A stretch of 64,000 bases of DNA from Dermacentor variabilis. Taxonomy: Eukaryota > Arthropoda > Arachnida > Ixodida > Ixodidae. Position numbers and translations under genes: made by a program. Below, one piece after another: positions 22,384 through 33,491 of this stretch; positions within the stretch are counted from its first letter, which is position 1; each line of letters begins with the position of its first letter. Under the pieces are notes generated by a model. That model searched no databases. It was not told the origin of the DNA and was given only the letters and a program-made list of their open reading frames with translations. The stretch is taken from positions 30,441,589-30,505,588 of the forward strand of contig NW_027460291.1 in the NCBI RefSeq assembly GCF_050947875.1, written 5' to 3'.

Positions 22384-22635
22384 GTGCTGCTGCGCACAAT
22401 CCTCGAATCATATATTGACCATACCAGTTGTTTAGTGGTCTTCATAATGTGTTACGTGCATATGGCTTTTTATAAAAAACACAAATTTGTGAAGAATCAA
22501 AAAGAAGTATCTAGTTTTCACACAATTAATGCTCATCATGCCGTGCCACTGGTGTATGCACAGTGTGTACTCGGACACTATCAAGAAGCAGCTGAATTTC
22601 TTGCAGATGCTAGGCGCTCACAACCCTCAGTATAG
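22384..22635 (+). CDS. short open frame of unknown function
   Basis: An 83-codon frame starts right at the edge of the Penelope inverted duplication. Its second half (INAHHAVPLVYAQCVLGHY, then QEAAEFLADARRSQPSV) reads like soluble helical protein, with a faint TPR-like pattern. The first half (SCLVVFIMCYVHMAF) is hydrophobic. I recognise no family. It could be an exon of a host gene, a piece of another element, or chance. No clear splice sites define it. Confidence 0.25.
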   Translation: MLLRTILESYIDHTSCLVVFIMCYVHMAFYKKHKFVKNQKEVSSFHTINAHHAVPLVYAQCVLGHYQEAAEFLADARRSQPSV

Positions 22636-22639
22636 GACT

Positions 22640-22890
22640 GTATACTTTGCTTAATCTAGAAATACGCCCCAGGATTTCTACTCTGAAAACCAATGTTCAC
22701 ATGACAAAAACGAAGAGTGCCGGAAATTTGAGTTCATGAGAACAGTGCATAAGCGCATCTACACTTCACGACAGCGCGCACGTAATCATGTAACTTTTAA
22801 GCTGTTCGTCATATTGCCCTCGCCGATTATAAGCACCTTCATAGCACAGAAATAGCACCTTCATAGCAGAAGGGCAGCGGATTGGGCGAG
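22640..22890. other. no recognisable gene
   Basis: A short direct repeat (ATAGCACCTTCATAGCA) occurs near 22843-22869. Nothing else seen. Confidence 0.5.
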
Positions 22891-22894
22891 TTGG

Positions 22895-22990
22895 TGTTGC
22901 ATGGCAACAATAAAGTTCAAACAGCGCTAAACGAACGGGACCAGAATGAGGAGGAGACAAACACGGCGCTGAAACACGGCGCTAACGCAC
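22895..22990. repeat. repeat end with CAATAAA and AGCGCT motif
   Basis: AACAATAAAGTTCAAACAGCG at 22903-22923 (cut here as CAATAAAGTTCAAACAGCGC) precedes ACGGGACCAGAATGAGG and a duplicated CACGGCGCT. Similar CAATAAA..AGCGCT blocks occur at 33409-33430 and, less completely, at 26510. They look like Penelope-type repeat ends. Confidence 0.45.
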
Positions 22991-23600
22991 GGGGGACGCG
23001 GCTGGTCATATCCGCCATTTTGTGGCTGCGGACGCTGCTGCATTATTTTATCAGTGGGTTCCTCTTCCTGAGCAATTTCTATTGCTTTCTTGATGGTAAA
23101 GCATCGGCCGGAGTGGATGAAGTGGCGGCGAAGCTGATGCGACTGCAAGCAGCAAACGATGTGGTCTTGGACCATGAGGTTGGTAGCGATACCAGACTTG
23201 CACGATTTGGCGAGCCGTTGAACATCTTGCATGAATTCCGTAATCGGCTCCGCAGGACTGTACTCTACGTTAGAAATGGACGCCACTGCAAAATTTGTTC
23301 TCTTCTTCATGAAAGTGCTTGTGGAGTACTTGAAGCGCCGCTTCGTATACGTCAATTGGCTTGGAGTCCCCTGTCCCGTCGTCGATCCCAGCATGCGTCT
23401 CTCCCTCGATGAGGTTGTAATAAATGTTGACGGCTTCCACACCCAGCGCGTTGAGCGCAAGAGTTTCGTTGTGGTCCAGTGTAGCGTTCTTGGCGGCGGC
23501 GTCGACATACGCCTGAAAAATACGTCACCACTTAAGCCAAGGAATGGCCGGCGCATGACAAGAAGAGGGGAGAGGGGAGGGATTGCCGCGTTCATGTTGC
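22927..23600 (-). pseudogene. gag: gypsy-like Gag, in two frames
   Basis: The minus strand from about 23540 reads RIFQAYVDAAAKNATLDHNE and continues to DVYEAALQVLHKHFHEEENK in one frame, then stops near 23270. The rest continues in the 22927-23670 frame as NVEYSPAEPITEFMQDVQRL, then MVQDHIVCCLQSHQLRRHF and FTIKKAIEIAQEEE. This is the helical capsid-like core of retroelement Gag. No zinc knuckle remains. It lies downstream of a primer site and LTR in the same orientation (23804-24178), so this is the 5' end of an element whose pol and 3' LTR are missing, replaced at about 22990 by another repeat. Confidence 0.75.
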
Positions 23601-23803
23601 AGAAGTGGCAGGCAGGAACCAGGGGTGCGGACAGCCGTAAAGACGACGACACAGTAGGGTCGAACGTCAAGCAGATGACGTCGCAGACGCGTCAAAAAGC
23701 AGAAAGTGCAGAAATGCTGCTTGAAAGGAGGGTAGCAGAAGTGGAACATACGGTGAAGAGACAGGCTGGGAGTCGTAACTCACATGTAGGCGCGATGTAT
23801 GTG

Positions 23804-23819
23804 GCTATCCTCGTCGCCA
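23804..23819 (-). other. primer binding site of the gypsy element
   Basis: On the minus strand, TGGCGACGAGGATAGC starts one base after the LTR end. A TGG start complementary to a tRNA CCA end is required for LTR priming. Confidence 0.6.
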
Positions 23820-23820
23820 C

Positions 23821-24178
23821 TGTGATGTCACGAATAGCGGCGGAACGCTTTGCGCCGGTGCATCGCTAGTAGCATCCGCGGCAGCAGAATAGCAGAATGG
23901 CATAATTAGCAATTCTTGTGGGCCTTATGGCAGCAGTTGACGACGTGGAGCCCACGCGGAAAGTTAACGCTCGTCGCCCTTGGTATGTCGGTGTGGTTCA
24001 CATGATCACGACGCCGGGCACGCCGAGAAGGCGGCCTGAAAAAAATACGCAGACGGGGACCGAGGCTGAGGGCGAGTTTATCGAAAGCGCGAAGCCTTAA
24101 ATAGGCTCAGCGTCGCTATCACAGCGCCCCCTGAGCGCGAGTGAGTTTCAGTCTCGAAACTGAAACCCCGATGTAACA
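23821..24178 (-). repeat. 5' LTR of the gypsy element (358 bp)
   Basis: On the minus strand it begins TGTTACATCGGGG at 24178 and ends CGTGACATCACA at 23821, with TG...CA ends that are weakly inverted. A CTATTTAAGG box (24094-24103) could be a TATA element. It is longer than the 134-148-bp LTRs of the other gypsy copies here and belongs to a different family. Confidence 0.65.
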
Positions 24179-25616
24179 ATAACGCAGCCTACTCATAGAG
24201 TAACATAGTAAACGACAAGAGCGGACACTCGAGCCGTTTTGCAGCCGAGCTATGGAGCTTCACCGATTCTGCTAGGTGCCATAGCACATCAAGGAAAATG
24301 TTCCTGCGGCCGCCGCTGCGGCTAGCAGCTTGACAGCCGTCACGACTCAACACGTGCGAAGCCCAGTCAGGCACTGTCGCCGGGCTTTCTGCAAGATGAA
24401 CCTGAGGATCGTTGTTGGGTTCTTCTGCCAACGTCTGCTTCGTCGCCGTTTCATTGTAAGGCCACAGGAAGTTATTTTGCACGTTGTTAAAGAATTATTC
24501 TCTTCGCATTTCGTTATGTCACTGTTAGCCGCATGAACGAGTGACGGCCGCCTTGAAGCCATAAAAGATGCTGCCCATTTGATACGCGGAATTTCATTTC
24601 GCATTTTTTTTTTGCTATCATGCGCAGCAGTGAGTAGTCATGGTAGCGATAAAAGCGACGCGGCAGCGTCCGAGCTGCAAGGCACGTTCGATAAAATTAT
24701 GAAGTTAGAAAGTAAAATAAAATCATTTGTTGCGAAATGCGGCCTATGAATACATGCCATTCTGGGCCGAGAGCTTTAGGCTACGCGCAGCGACTGCTGA
24801 AAAAGTATGGTGCTCCACTTTTGCAGAAAAATGTAGCTATATCTGAAGCGGTACATGTGCAATATTTGCAGTATGGCAATGATGCGCGCTCTCTCAACCT
24901 TTGTAGCAGGCTATGTTCGCTCGAGCTTTGTTAGGTGTTTTGCATTGGGCTTAAGATACGTGTTTTCATGTTTTAATTGTGTATGCAGTCGTTACCGTGG
25001 AAAGATTATTGTGTCTTAGCTCCTATAACCAGTGCTTCCTTGACTTTAAATAAAAAGAAAACATGCATTACCCGAAGGAAAGAAGCATCTTCATTCTAAA
25101 GCTTTGAAGCCTCCAGTATTGTTTACTTTCTGTCTGTCATTGTACGTATTGCAGGAATCCCCACTATTTCCTCAAGATACACTGTACAGCCAAAGGACAC
25201 CTTGCATATTCAAGGTCAAAATTGCAAGTATCAGAAGACGATTGCAAGGCTTCGAAGACTGCAGCTGAAGACCCCCAAGACAAAGTGCTTAATTGCAGCT
25301 TTGTAATGACGGACGCACTGGCTGACACATTCGAAATAAGGATGTCGGTTTGTGCCCAATTATTTTTGTAGCCATTTTATTTTGCCACACAAGAAGTGAC
25401 ATAATTTTGCTACCTTAATTCACCGTCCTTCGTAGAAGTACAAGAAAGAGCGTCGTATTTTTTCTCCTTCTAAAACAATCCCACTTTGAGCAAATTGCTG
25501 GCGTGTCTTTGATGTTTTTTTTTCATTATTTGGATAGTTGGAAACACGTCTTCTTTGTGTTTTGCTTGTGCAAAGTTATTGCCATCCCGCCATTAATTTC
25601 TGCCTATTCTCTATTA
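24179..25616. other. no firm gene; two weak coding hints
   Basis: The minus frame 24347-24604 has a block (AANSDITKCEENNSLTTCKI) with a basic MKRRRSRRWQK stretch, and is weakly reminiscent of a transposase flank. Near 25157-25310 a segment after ATTGCAG reads as a basic helical peptide (CKYQKTIARLRRLQLK). Neither could be confirmed. Confidence 0.35.
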
Positions 25617-25786
25617 CACCGATGTCACACGACGACTTTTGATGGCGATCAAGCTCGATCCGGATAAAAACTCTCGACTGCTATAGGCACCATCACGCAG
25701 CTTGCGCAAAAGAACTAATCGCGACCGAGAAATTCAAATCGGATTGGGCTTGATCGCGTTTAAAAGTGCGCTGTGTGACACCCGTT
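25617..25786. mobile_element. small MITE, about 170 bp
   Basis: The left end CGATGTCACACGACGACTTT ... TGGCGATCAAGCTCGATCC recurs inverted at the right as TTGGGCTTGATCGCG ... AAAAGTGCGCTGTGTGACACC. The terminal inverted repeats span about 45 bp each with several mismatches, leaving only a short centre and no coding capacity. Confidence 0.7.
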
Positions 25787-25841
25787 TTACTTGGAGAGAG
25801 GGGGTTAACCGAGGGTCCCGATTTTTATTAGTCATATCACA

Positions 25842-25997
25842 AGAAGCCAACAAACACTGACACCAAGGACAACATAGGGGAAATTACTTGTACTTAATAA
25901 ATGAAATAAAGAAACGATAAATTAATGGACATTAAAGTGGATGAAAAAACAACTTGCCGCAGGTGGGAACCGAACCCACAACCTTCGCATTTCGCGT
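25842..25997 (-). mobile_element. tRNA-derived SINE (family C)
   Basis: On the minus strand the tRNA-like part GCGAAATGCGAAGGTTGTGG then GTTCGGTTCCCACC (B box with one change) is followed by TGCGGCAAGTTGTTTTTTCA and a body ending TTGTCCTTGGTGTCAGTG. It matches the copies at 4154-4280 and 6128-6298. Its head is folded into the inverted repeat described next. Confidence 0.8.
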
Positions 25998-26030
25998 GCG
26001 ATGCTACGCGAAATGCGAAGGTTGTGGGTT
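25973..26030. repeat. perfect 25-bp inverted repeat at a SINE-Penelope junction
   Basis: Arms 25973-25997 and 26006-26030 are exact reverse complements around the loop GCGATGCT. The left arm is the SINE head. The right arm leads straight into the Penelope-like coding sequence. Confidence 0.95.
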
Positions 26031-26362
26031 TTGTAAGCTGCCCTCAAAACGTTATTTGTGCCATTACTCTTTCATGCGGAAGAACGTACGTTGGTCAAGC
26101 TGGCAGATGCATCAATAGGAGACTAAAAGACCACCAATATAACGTCACTAAGGTAGTCTCGGGTCGTATGGGCATTCGTTGCATAGATTGTCCCTGCAAA
26201 CAAATGTTTGGAAGTACTTCTACTTTCTATGGGGCTCATAGCAGGATGACAAGGGAGCTTGTGGAGGCTTATGAAATTGCAAAATTAGAGGAAAGCTTCG
26301 TGAGCAAACCATCAGTGTTGCTATTTGAAAAAGAGATACAATTCCTCGCTTTATTGTTGTAA
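26028..26362 (+). pseudogene. Penelope-like GIY-YIG endonuclease
   Basis: The open frame reads CPQNVICAITLSCGRTYVGQ, then AGRCINRRLKDHQYNVT, matching the Penelope endonuclease core (Y[VI]GQ[TA]GR with the catalytic Arg). It continues RMGIRCIDCPCKQMFG and MTRELVEAYEIAKLEE to a SVLLFEKEIQFLALLL terminus and stop. About 110 residues are uninterrupted. The N-terminal reverse transcriptase is missing. The upstream sequence is the SINE hairpin, so the apparent start codon at 25925 is not the real one. Confidence 0.85.
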
Positions 26363-26610
26363 CTATTGCAGTGTATGGTTTTAGCATGTCTTGGACACGT
26401 GTATGGTTCATCGACATGCACCACTGAGTGCTCTTTTTTGCTTTCTCGTTTGTTTCCGCTCCTGACGTATATATTTATCGATGCGTGCGAGTATGAAATC
26501 TATAGTTGAAAATTAGCGCTGTTTCTGTGTATCTGTCTTCTTGTACATCCTTGTTCAGTAACGCTTACAAACATTAGCATGGACTGAAACCAACTAGCCC
26601 GTCAGTGTGT
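26363..26610 (+). repeat. Penelope-like 3' end
   Basis: Non-coding tail after the endonuclease. It contains TTAGCGCTGTTTCTGTG (26512-26528) and ends near AACCAACTAGCCCGTCAG, the inverted form of the CTGGGCTAGTTGGTT end motif. Confidence 0.6.
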
Positions 26611-28159
26611 TTTAAGCAAGTTATACTCGAAGATTCGAAAGAAGATATTTTTTTTACTTGCGCCTTGTGCTATGTCATCGGCAGTGGGAACCCATTATAC
26701 TGCACGGAGAGCAGGCCAAAATAAAAGGAAAAAAACGAAAGCCGCGTTATATTTGTGTTGGAAATTCAAAGAAACTGCGAGGTGCGTTCTGAGGGTAAAA
26801 CCTCGAAATAGGTCACCCCTTATATTCGCACAAACTGGGTAATATTGCGATTTAGGTAAGGCCTCAAGCTGCGTGAATGCCGTTTCGGAACTACCTGAAA
26901 TAAATATGAAATATTCATTACAGTTTCTCCACGCCTCCACAAACATGTGACAGCGCTCTGGAAAGATGAAATAATGGTGGCACTATTTAGTCAAATATGG
27001 ATGGACGGGAAGTGTATTCAGTCTTTATGCAAGGTGTCTGGTAATCTTTCACGTCACTTAGTGGGTAAACAGCAGCGAATGTTCGTTAAGCACTCATATG
27101 ACCCAAGCTTAGTTTGTATAGACAGACCGTTCATAATTTAACCAAGCGAGGTAGTGCGATTGACGAAGCGCCCTGCCGATACAGTTCTCAAAGCCTGCGG
27201 CAATCAATCGACGCAGAAGTATTTTTTTTCTACATAAGCGACACACATCCGCGGGCGTATCTACTTCCGAAAGCGGTATAGTTTTATTTTTCATCGCGGA
27301 ACCGCAAACGCAGGGAGTGCCACGTCTATACCGCGGCCACCTATGCTGGAGGCGCGCGCTCTTTTACAGCGAAGCGGTATATGGCTCGCCGATTCAACCG
27401 CCCCTTCGTCCGTCTATCGGTCGCCTGCATGCCGAAACCTCCTCCGGCGCAACCCCATGCGCATGCGCAAAAAAAAAAAGACAAAAAGGCCCGAGATTAG
27501 CCAACACCACCTAGATGCACAAGGCCTGTTTACTCCGAGTCATGACGTTACGCTACCTGGCCCAAAATGGTCATTCACAAGGCTGGCGTGATGAAAGCGG
27601 TGGCGTCAAAATCACTGTTGCCTACTCGGTACCATCCCAAGTAGATTCAATGGCCGTCGGGCTAGGTAATATGACTGCATGGATCGGAGTTAAAAGGTCT
27701 TGTGCTGTCTAGGTGGTGTTGGATTAGCTGCGTCAGCAGTGGCGTTGCTGCTCTCCGTTGCTGCCGAGCGCGCGCAGAAGTTTCTCTTTGGCTGCGTAAT
27801 TGGTAGGCCACGCGTCATAAGTACCTTTGGGAGCAGGCAGCTTTCGATCAACAAAGCCTCAAGTAGAACCTGGAATGAGCTCGTCTACGCCTTCCCGATG
27901 CTGCAAGCCGGGCACAAGAGCAGGCTCTTGCAACCGAGCGCAAGCAGCAACTCCGTACCGAGGATCCGGCAGCCTACCAAGCAGTCATTTAATGAACCGT
28001 TAGAATTAACCCAATGATAAGCACCCGGGCCGCACGTTTCAGCTTCGCTGGTTAACCATCCGTACGGGGTGCTTGGGCGGCGTTTTTTTTTTTTATCTAG
28101 GAATATGGCCGCCGGCGGCTTCGCTCGCGCAGGCCGCGGCTGGCACTGCCACTGAAGAA
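26611..28159. other. no recognisable gene
   Basis: GC-rich stretches at 27290-27480 and 27720-28010 look like repeat DNA, but I cannot assign them. Open frames there have no domains. Confidence 0.45.
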
Positions 28160-29157
28160 GTTTAATGATGGTAATGATATTGCAAACGTTGTCGACCAGC
28201 ATATAAAAATCGAACTCTTCGCAGATGACTGTGTCTTGTACACATTGGTTCGATCACCGACCGACCAAACTCGACTTAATGACAATTGAACTAGGGTTGC
28301 TAATTGGCCTAAGGAGTGTGGGATGGTTCTAAATATTAATAAATGCGGTGTACTCCGTATTTGTAACAAGACTACTTCCATGACTCACCCTTACTATATA
28401 GAAAACACTAATAAGGGAAGTACCAGCAAGCAAGCACTTGGGAGTAACAATCACGGGCACGCTAAGTTCCAACGACCACATAGATGGCATATATAGTACA
28501 GCATTCCGAGCGCTACGAGCCACCTGACGCAAGCTTTGCAACGTGCCGCTCCAAGTTAAGCTGACGGCTTATAAAACCCTTGTTAGGCCCAGTTTAGAGT
28601 ATGCATCAACCTTTTAGCGCCCGCATACGAAACAGAATATTTCCAAGCTGGAGAAAATAGAGAGGATGGCTGCAAGATTCATTTCTAATAGGTACAGGAG
28701 AACTGACAATGTTACAGAAATGATTAGTTTTCTTGGCCTCAAGTCTCTATAGTCTAGGCGGGCCGAATCAAAGTTGAAGCTCTTGTGTCTCATGCATCAT
28801 AATTTTCTACCAATTGATTTGTCTAGCTACATAGCCCCTGTGTCTCGCGTCAACACTCGCAATAATGGCAAACAGCTCGAACAGTATCCTACATTATTGA
28901 TACATTCAAGTCTTCCTTTTTTCCCACAACTATAGCAGCCTGCAGTCTGTTACCGAGGGATGTTGGTGACAGCCCCAATATTGAAGTATTCCTCGCAAAA
29001 TTTTGAGCTATGTCTCAATGATACATCGTTTTTTGCCCTTTCCATATCTTTGTAGTGAATGTCTGTTCCATGTTTTTTTTCTCTTTGTTAGCATTGTATT
29101 TGCTCTCTCCTGCCTGGACTCAGTAGAGTCTGCAGTATTGTAATAAACGTACATAAC
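28160..29157 (+). mobile_element. LINE 3' fragment with RT catalytic box
   Basis: The start reads FNDGNDIANVVDQHIKIELF then ADDCVLYT, the catalytic FADD of a LINE RT, but the 5' half is missing. Downstream the C-terminal text appears in shifting frames (GMVLNINKCGVLRI; KLEKIERMAARFISN). It ends with GTCTGCAGTATTGTAATAAAC at 29151-29157. Several stops. It is the same superfamily as the LINEs at 8.2-12.4 kb. Confidence 0.82.
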
Positions 29158-29842
29158 GTCCTTGCATGGAAACGACAGCATGTTTGCTATTCAATTGTGT
29201 TAGCTTGTATATTTCTGGCACGAGGCCGAAGACGGCAGCCTGTCTTCTAGCGCGCTCCTATGTTTGCGTTCGCGTGCATTAAACTACGTGTTGAAGGAAC
29301 GAAAACCGTCACATGTTGCAAAAGTGCTTGCGTTGAGCTTATGTAAGGCGAGAAACTCTATTCTAAACTGTCTGTTCTCCAAATTGGGCAGGAAACCCAT
29401 ATTTGCAGTATTCCCGCAATCCCAAGATTCGAGAATGGTCACCGTAACCGCAAGAGTCACGGCATGGACGTAAGCTTTCGCGACAGCGCAGCTGTAATCC
29501 ACAGTGTGCCACTAAGGAATAGGCGACGAGTTATGGCCAATCAATAAGCAATTGTCGACACTGGTGTTCAGGAAACGTATATTACCAAGAACGGAGAGCG
29601 CCTATTCCACTGCGAACGACGCATGCTGGCCGGATTGTCCAATCATCTACTCGCCACATTGCACACCTACACTGGAATTCTACGGACTTCGCCAACTCTT
29701 ATTTATTTTATCTCAACCCCAAGCTGCGATTTCGCCTGCTACCCGGTCGCTAGCTTTTCCTCTTTTTTGCCCCGCTCCTTTCCCAATGTGCTGAGACGCG
29801 CTTCCACCGGTGTTCACTCCTGCTTTTTCTCAGTAAATGAAG
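29158..29842. other. no recognisable gene
   Basis: Only short frames without domains. Confidence 0.5.
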
Positions 29843-29894
29843 TCATTCATTCATTCATTCATTCATTCATTCATTCATTTATTCATTCATTCAT
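29843..29894. repeat. (TTCA)n microsatellite
   Basis: About twelve TTCA units, one interrupted. Confidence 0.97.
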
Positions 29895-30444
29895 AGCTAA
29901 GTTGCTGCAGAAAATAGCGTGTCTTCATGTCCATAACATCCTCTCTCACACCTGGACTCTCCTATCGAAAAACAATGTTGCTGTGTTGCAAATGGCTGGC
30001 CATAGCATATAAAATTTCCTAGGAATGGCCAGCAGCGTGGCGTGCAATTTTCGGTGACGAGACAGTATATATCACCTTCTCTGTCACTTCCACAATCAGC
30101 GCTCAGTTCCGTGAGCTACTATTAGCCGCTTCGACGGCAGACCACTCGGAGAAAAATATCGTGGCACCTTGGTCTAGGGATGATTCGATGCACAAGGCCG
30201 CAGAAGACCAACTATGCTTCTTGAAAGCGCCTGCAATGTGCGCACTGCAGTGTTCATTCTCGCTACCTGTACATTCCTTGTCTCATCTTTCTTTTTTCCT
30301 TATCTCTCTGTTTTTTCTGTTTTCTGTTTTCTTTTAATGCGTAGCATTAGGATTGTCGAAATGGAAAAAGAATTGTAAGCGTCGGAACCTTGGCCAGCTG
30401 GTATCGTGGGAGAGGTAGAGCCGGGTGGAACCGCTCAGTAAGAC

Positions 30445-30447
<3 letters not shown>
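29895..30447. other. no recognisable gene
   Basis: No domain or repeat ends seen. Pyrimidine-rich at 30250-30335. Confidence 0.5.
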
Positions 30448-30527
<80 letters not shown>

Positions 30528-30532
30528 TGCGT

Positions 30533-30625
<93 letters not shown>

Positions 30626-30627
30626 CA
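30448..30627. repeat. compound (TA)n-(TG)n microsatellite
   Basis: About 38 TA units followed by about 50 TG units, the same order as at 6453-6574. Confidence 0.97.
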
Positions 30628-33060
30628 AGGTGGCTTGCTCCGGACCTCTGTAGGTTACACTTCGCTCCTCATTGAGGCAAGGCATGGGCCGAGTGAGCTC
30701 CAGAACACACTTTGCAATGTGGTGAACGTGGTATCAATCATGGATCCGGGACCTCACAGAGGTGTGACGTAATGTTTCCGGCATTTCCCTTGCATTTACT
30801 ACTAAATTACCATAATTGTTTTCCATCCCGATATGTGGGGCAGCCAAAGGGGTTCGTGTTTGTTTCCTTTCTTTTCCCGTCCTCGGGCAGTTCACCGGCA
30901 AGAAGCATGACCATGGTTACCGTCCCTCCCTATCTCCCTTCAATTCTCTGTACTTTCCTCTATGATATTGGGCTTTTCTTTGTCTGTGGGCTGCCTAATC
31001 TCTTCTAGCATGAAGTACAAAATGAAAGAAACCTAGCTGGGCTAGTTGCGGGCAGCTCTTTTCGGATTCGTGATGCGTCGATCTAAAATATACATTTCTG
31101 CATTTCTGTAATTTCACTTTGTCGGAGATACTGCCTATTAGACGGTAATACATTTTGTATATCTCATAATTTTTTACGTACATTATTTAGTATATACAGG
31201 AGTGCCTTTACAAACTTTCTTGAATTTTATCCCACAATCTTGATTCTGGCAATTTATATATATTTTGTGACATACATCTCGGTAATAAAACCTTTATGGG
31301 TGAAAAGTACACTTATTCTGCTTTTTATTTATGTATTACATAAAATATTGAGCGCAGGAGTTTATTAAAAAAAAGAAATGTGGCGTAACCTACAAAAGAC
31401 ACCTATTTTCCCCATGGCAGGCAAAGAGTTCACCATGACACAGAACAGGTGCTTTTTTTTTCGCAATTCAAAGCAGCGCCAAGGCAAATGTGCAGTTGGC
31501 ATGTGTCGGCCACGCGGAAAGTGTAGCTGCAAAACTACACATGTGCGTACTCTCTTGCTGCAGTACATGACAGCCTATATGCGAGCACAGATGCTTGGGC
31601 TACATAATTCTGCATTCTTTAAAAGCAGGTACTTGAATTTAATTTTTTAATCGTTCGCAATTCTGCTCTTTCTGCCATATAGAGGTACGTGAACCAGCGT
31701 GTCACTCTTCTGAACACGACTTTCAGGAATAATGTAAGTATACTAATGATTTCATAACGACTAGAATGTCACGGTAACTACCGCGAACTATGTATGTCAT
31801 TAGTATTAAAATTCTGTGCTTAAAGAGATGATGCTGGACTTTTCAAACACGGTAAATACATCATACTAGACGCGTTACAGTGCTTTTCTGAATGCCCGAG
31901 CCAAAAATTATTCACTTGCTTTCTGCGGGCAAGGTGTAATGTCGTGGTAAATATTGTTGGCGCTTTCTTATGCCTTCGCCAAAGCCCCGCCACATAAACT
32001 GCACATTGTAAACAGATGAACATTGAATATCCACGATAAGAATTACAAATAAAAAGACGTTTCGAGTCTCGCACAGGAGCCTTCTCCACAATGACCATGC
32101 ACGAGAAGAAAACTAGTTATGTGCGTTTCAAGACGTGGAGCAAATACTGTGCATACACCCGAAGAAAGTTGCCATCGTTGCGATTGAGCGTGCACGCAGT
32201 TCTCTGGGAGATCAAAACTTGAAGATGCACTGGCGAAGCCAAATCCTTTTTTTGGCAATGATTCTTGCATCGTCCCAACTGATTCCATGATTAGTCCTTT
32301 CAGCGTATTCAACCAGTGTGTTTCATGCTACGTTGTGTTGCCTGCTATCGTATCGTTGCTATTTTATTCTTTGCTTAAAATTTTCCGTTTCGTTCCTGTA
32401 CATACAATCGGATTTTTTGACAGGGATGCTGTAGATAACTCTTGGAAACTTTTGTAATAGGAAGTTTGTCTTTTACTATCACCAGAGCCTGCCTCAGCTT
32501 CTGTGCTCGCACGTGGGCGATTAGATCAGCTGAAAACGCGACCCAAAGCCGAGACGTCTTTTTATTTCCAATATTGTAGTCGGCTTCAAATTTTCAAATA
32601 GTTGCAATGTCTCTTTCGGACCAGATGGCTTTCTTTCAAACTGTTCATTTGATGGAGTGCACATTATGACAATAGTATCCTCGCTCATCGACTTACATGG
32701 TTTCATGTTTTCCTTTGCGTGCGCGTCACCATGCCTGTCAATTTAGCTAGAAAGCTAATGTTTACAAGTGTATACGGCTGATACAACTACTACTGTTTAA
32801 TAATATGCTATTGCAATCATTGCTTAGCCTTCAGGCCCAAACTGTGACACCCCTCCATCCCTCTCCTCCTAATTTTCGCCAAACGTTATCCTCGTCTCAA
32901 CTTGGTGCAAATGGGGGATGCTCTGAAGTGTATAGTTTTTGGCTGATCGTAGAGTTAATGGAGAACGGTGGTATGGAAGGTCGTAGGCAATGCAAGCAGT
33001 AGATCGGGACCATCGTAGTTATCTAGGGTTGACAAGTGGGCGAGCTGGTATTGCCTTATA
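30628..33060. other. no recognisable gene
   Basis: A lone AGCTGGGCTAGTTG motif at 31032-31045 suggests a Penelope-type end. The rest is AT-rich and holds no frame that I can support. Confidence 0.45.
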
Positions 33061-33491
33061 AAACTGGTACAGCGCAATATAGAAAGGAAGAAACAAGCCG
33101 AGCGAGCCCAATCCTCAACAACTCACCCAATCCTCAACTCTAGCGAACTTCCCTTCGTGTAGATCAGGCTCCTTCCTTCCTTTTTCTTCAAGTGCATCTT
33201 TAATTGCTAACCTAATAGCCCTCGCGGTGTGTCGTGCGCTGTCTTTCGCGTACTGTATCCGAGTCGAGATACTTCCACCTGACATAAAATCGCTGCGTTC
33301 TGTGACTCATGATGGTGCAGCCTTATATCGGTGTGACTTCTGGGAAGTGTTGTGACGACATGTCTTCATGCTTTCTTGTAACTATATATTTCGTCCAGCT
33401 TGGCAATAAACCAGTTGGAAGTCAGCGCTGTGGTCCTTCATCTGGCTGGGTCGGCTTGTTTCTTCATTTCTATCTTGCGCTGTACCAGTTT
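33061..33491. mobile_element. 431-bp element with 44-bp inverted ends
   Basis: AAACTGGTACAGCGCAATAT ... GAAGAAACAAGCCGA at 33061-33104 recurs inverted at 33448-33491 with two or three mismatches. Inside the right end is CAATAAACCAGTTGGAAGTC then AGCGCTG, a block shared with the repeat ends at 22.9 kb. No protein. It is probably a non-autonomous or end-only unit of a Penelope-type repeat. Confidence 0.65.

Noticed and set aside
24347..24604. Possible Harbinger-type transposase fragment
   Set aside because: Only one short basic block resembles the family. No DDE motif or terminal repeats.
25157..25310. Possible exon with a basic coiled-coil, THAP-protein-like
   Set aside because: The acceptor is plausible, but there is no clear donor, zinc motif or neighbouring exon.
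30390..30772. Long open frames rich in Tyr/Ile/His/Thr/Val/Cys
   Set aside because: They are translations of (TA)n and (TG)n microsatellites. The same applies at 3933-4358, 6396-6633, 15700-15882 and 47183-47590.
31378..31650. Cys-rich frame (CAVGMCRPRGKCSC) as a small secreted peptide
   Set aside because: No signal peptide, no regular Cys pattern, and no supporting context.
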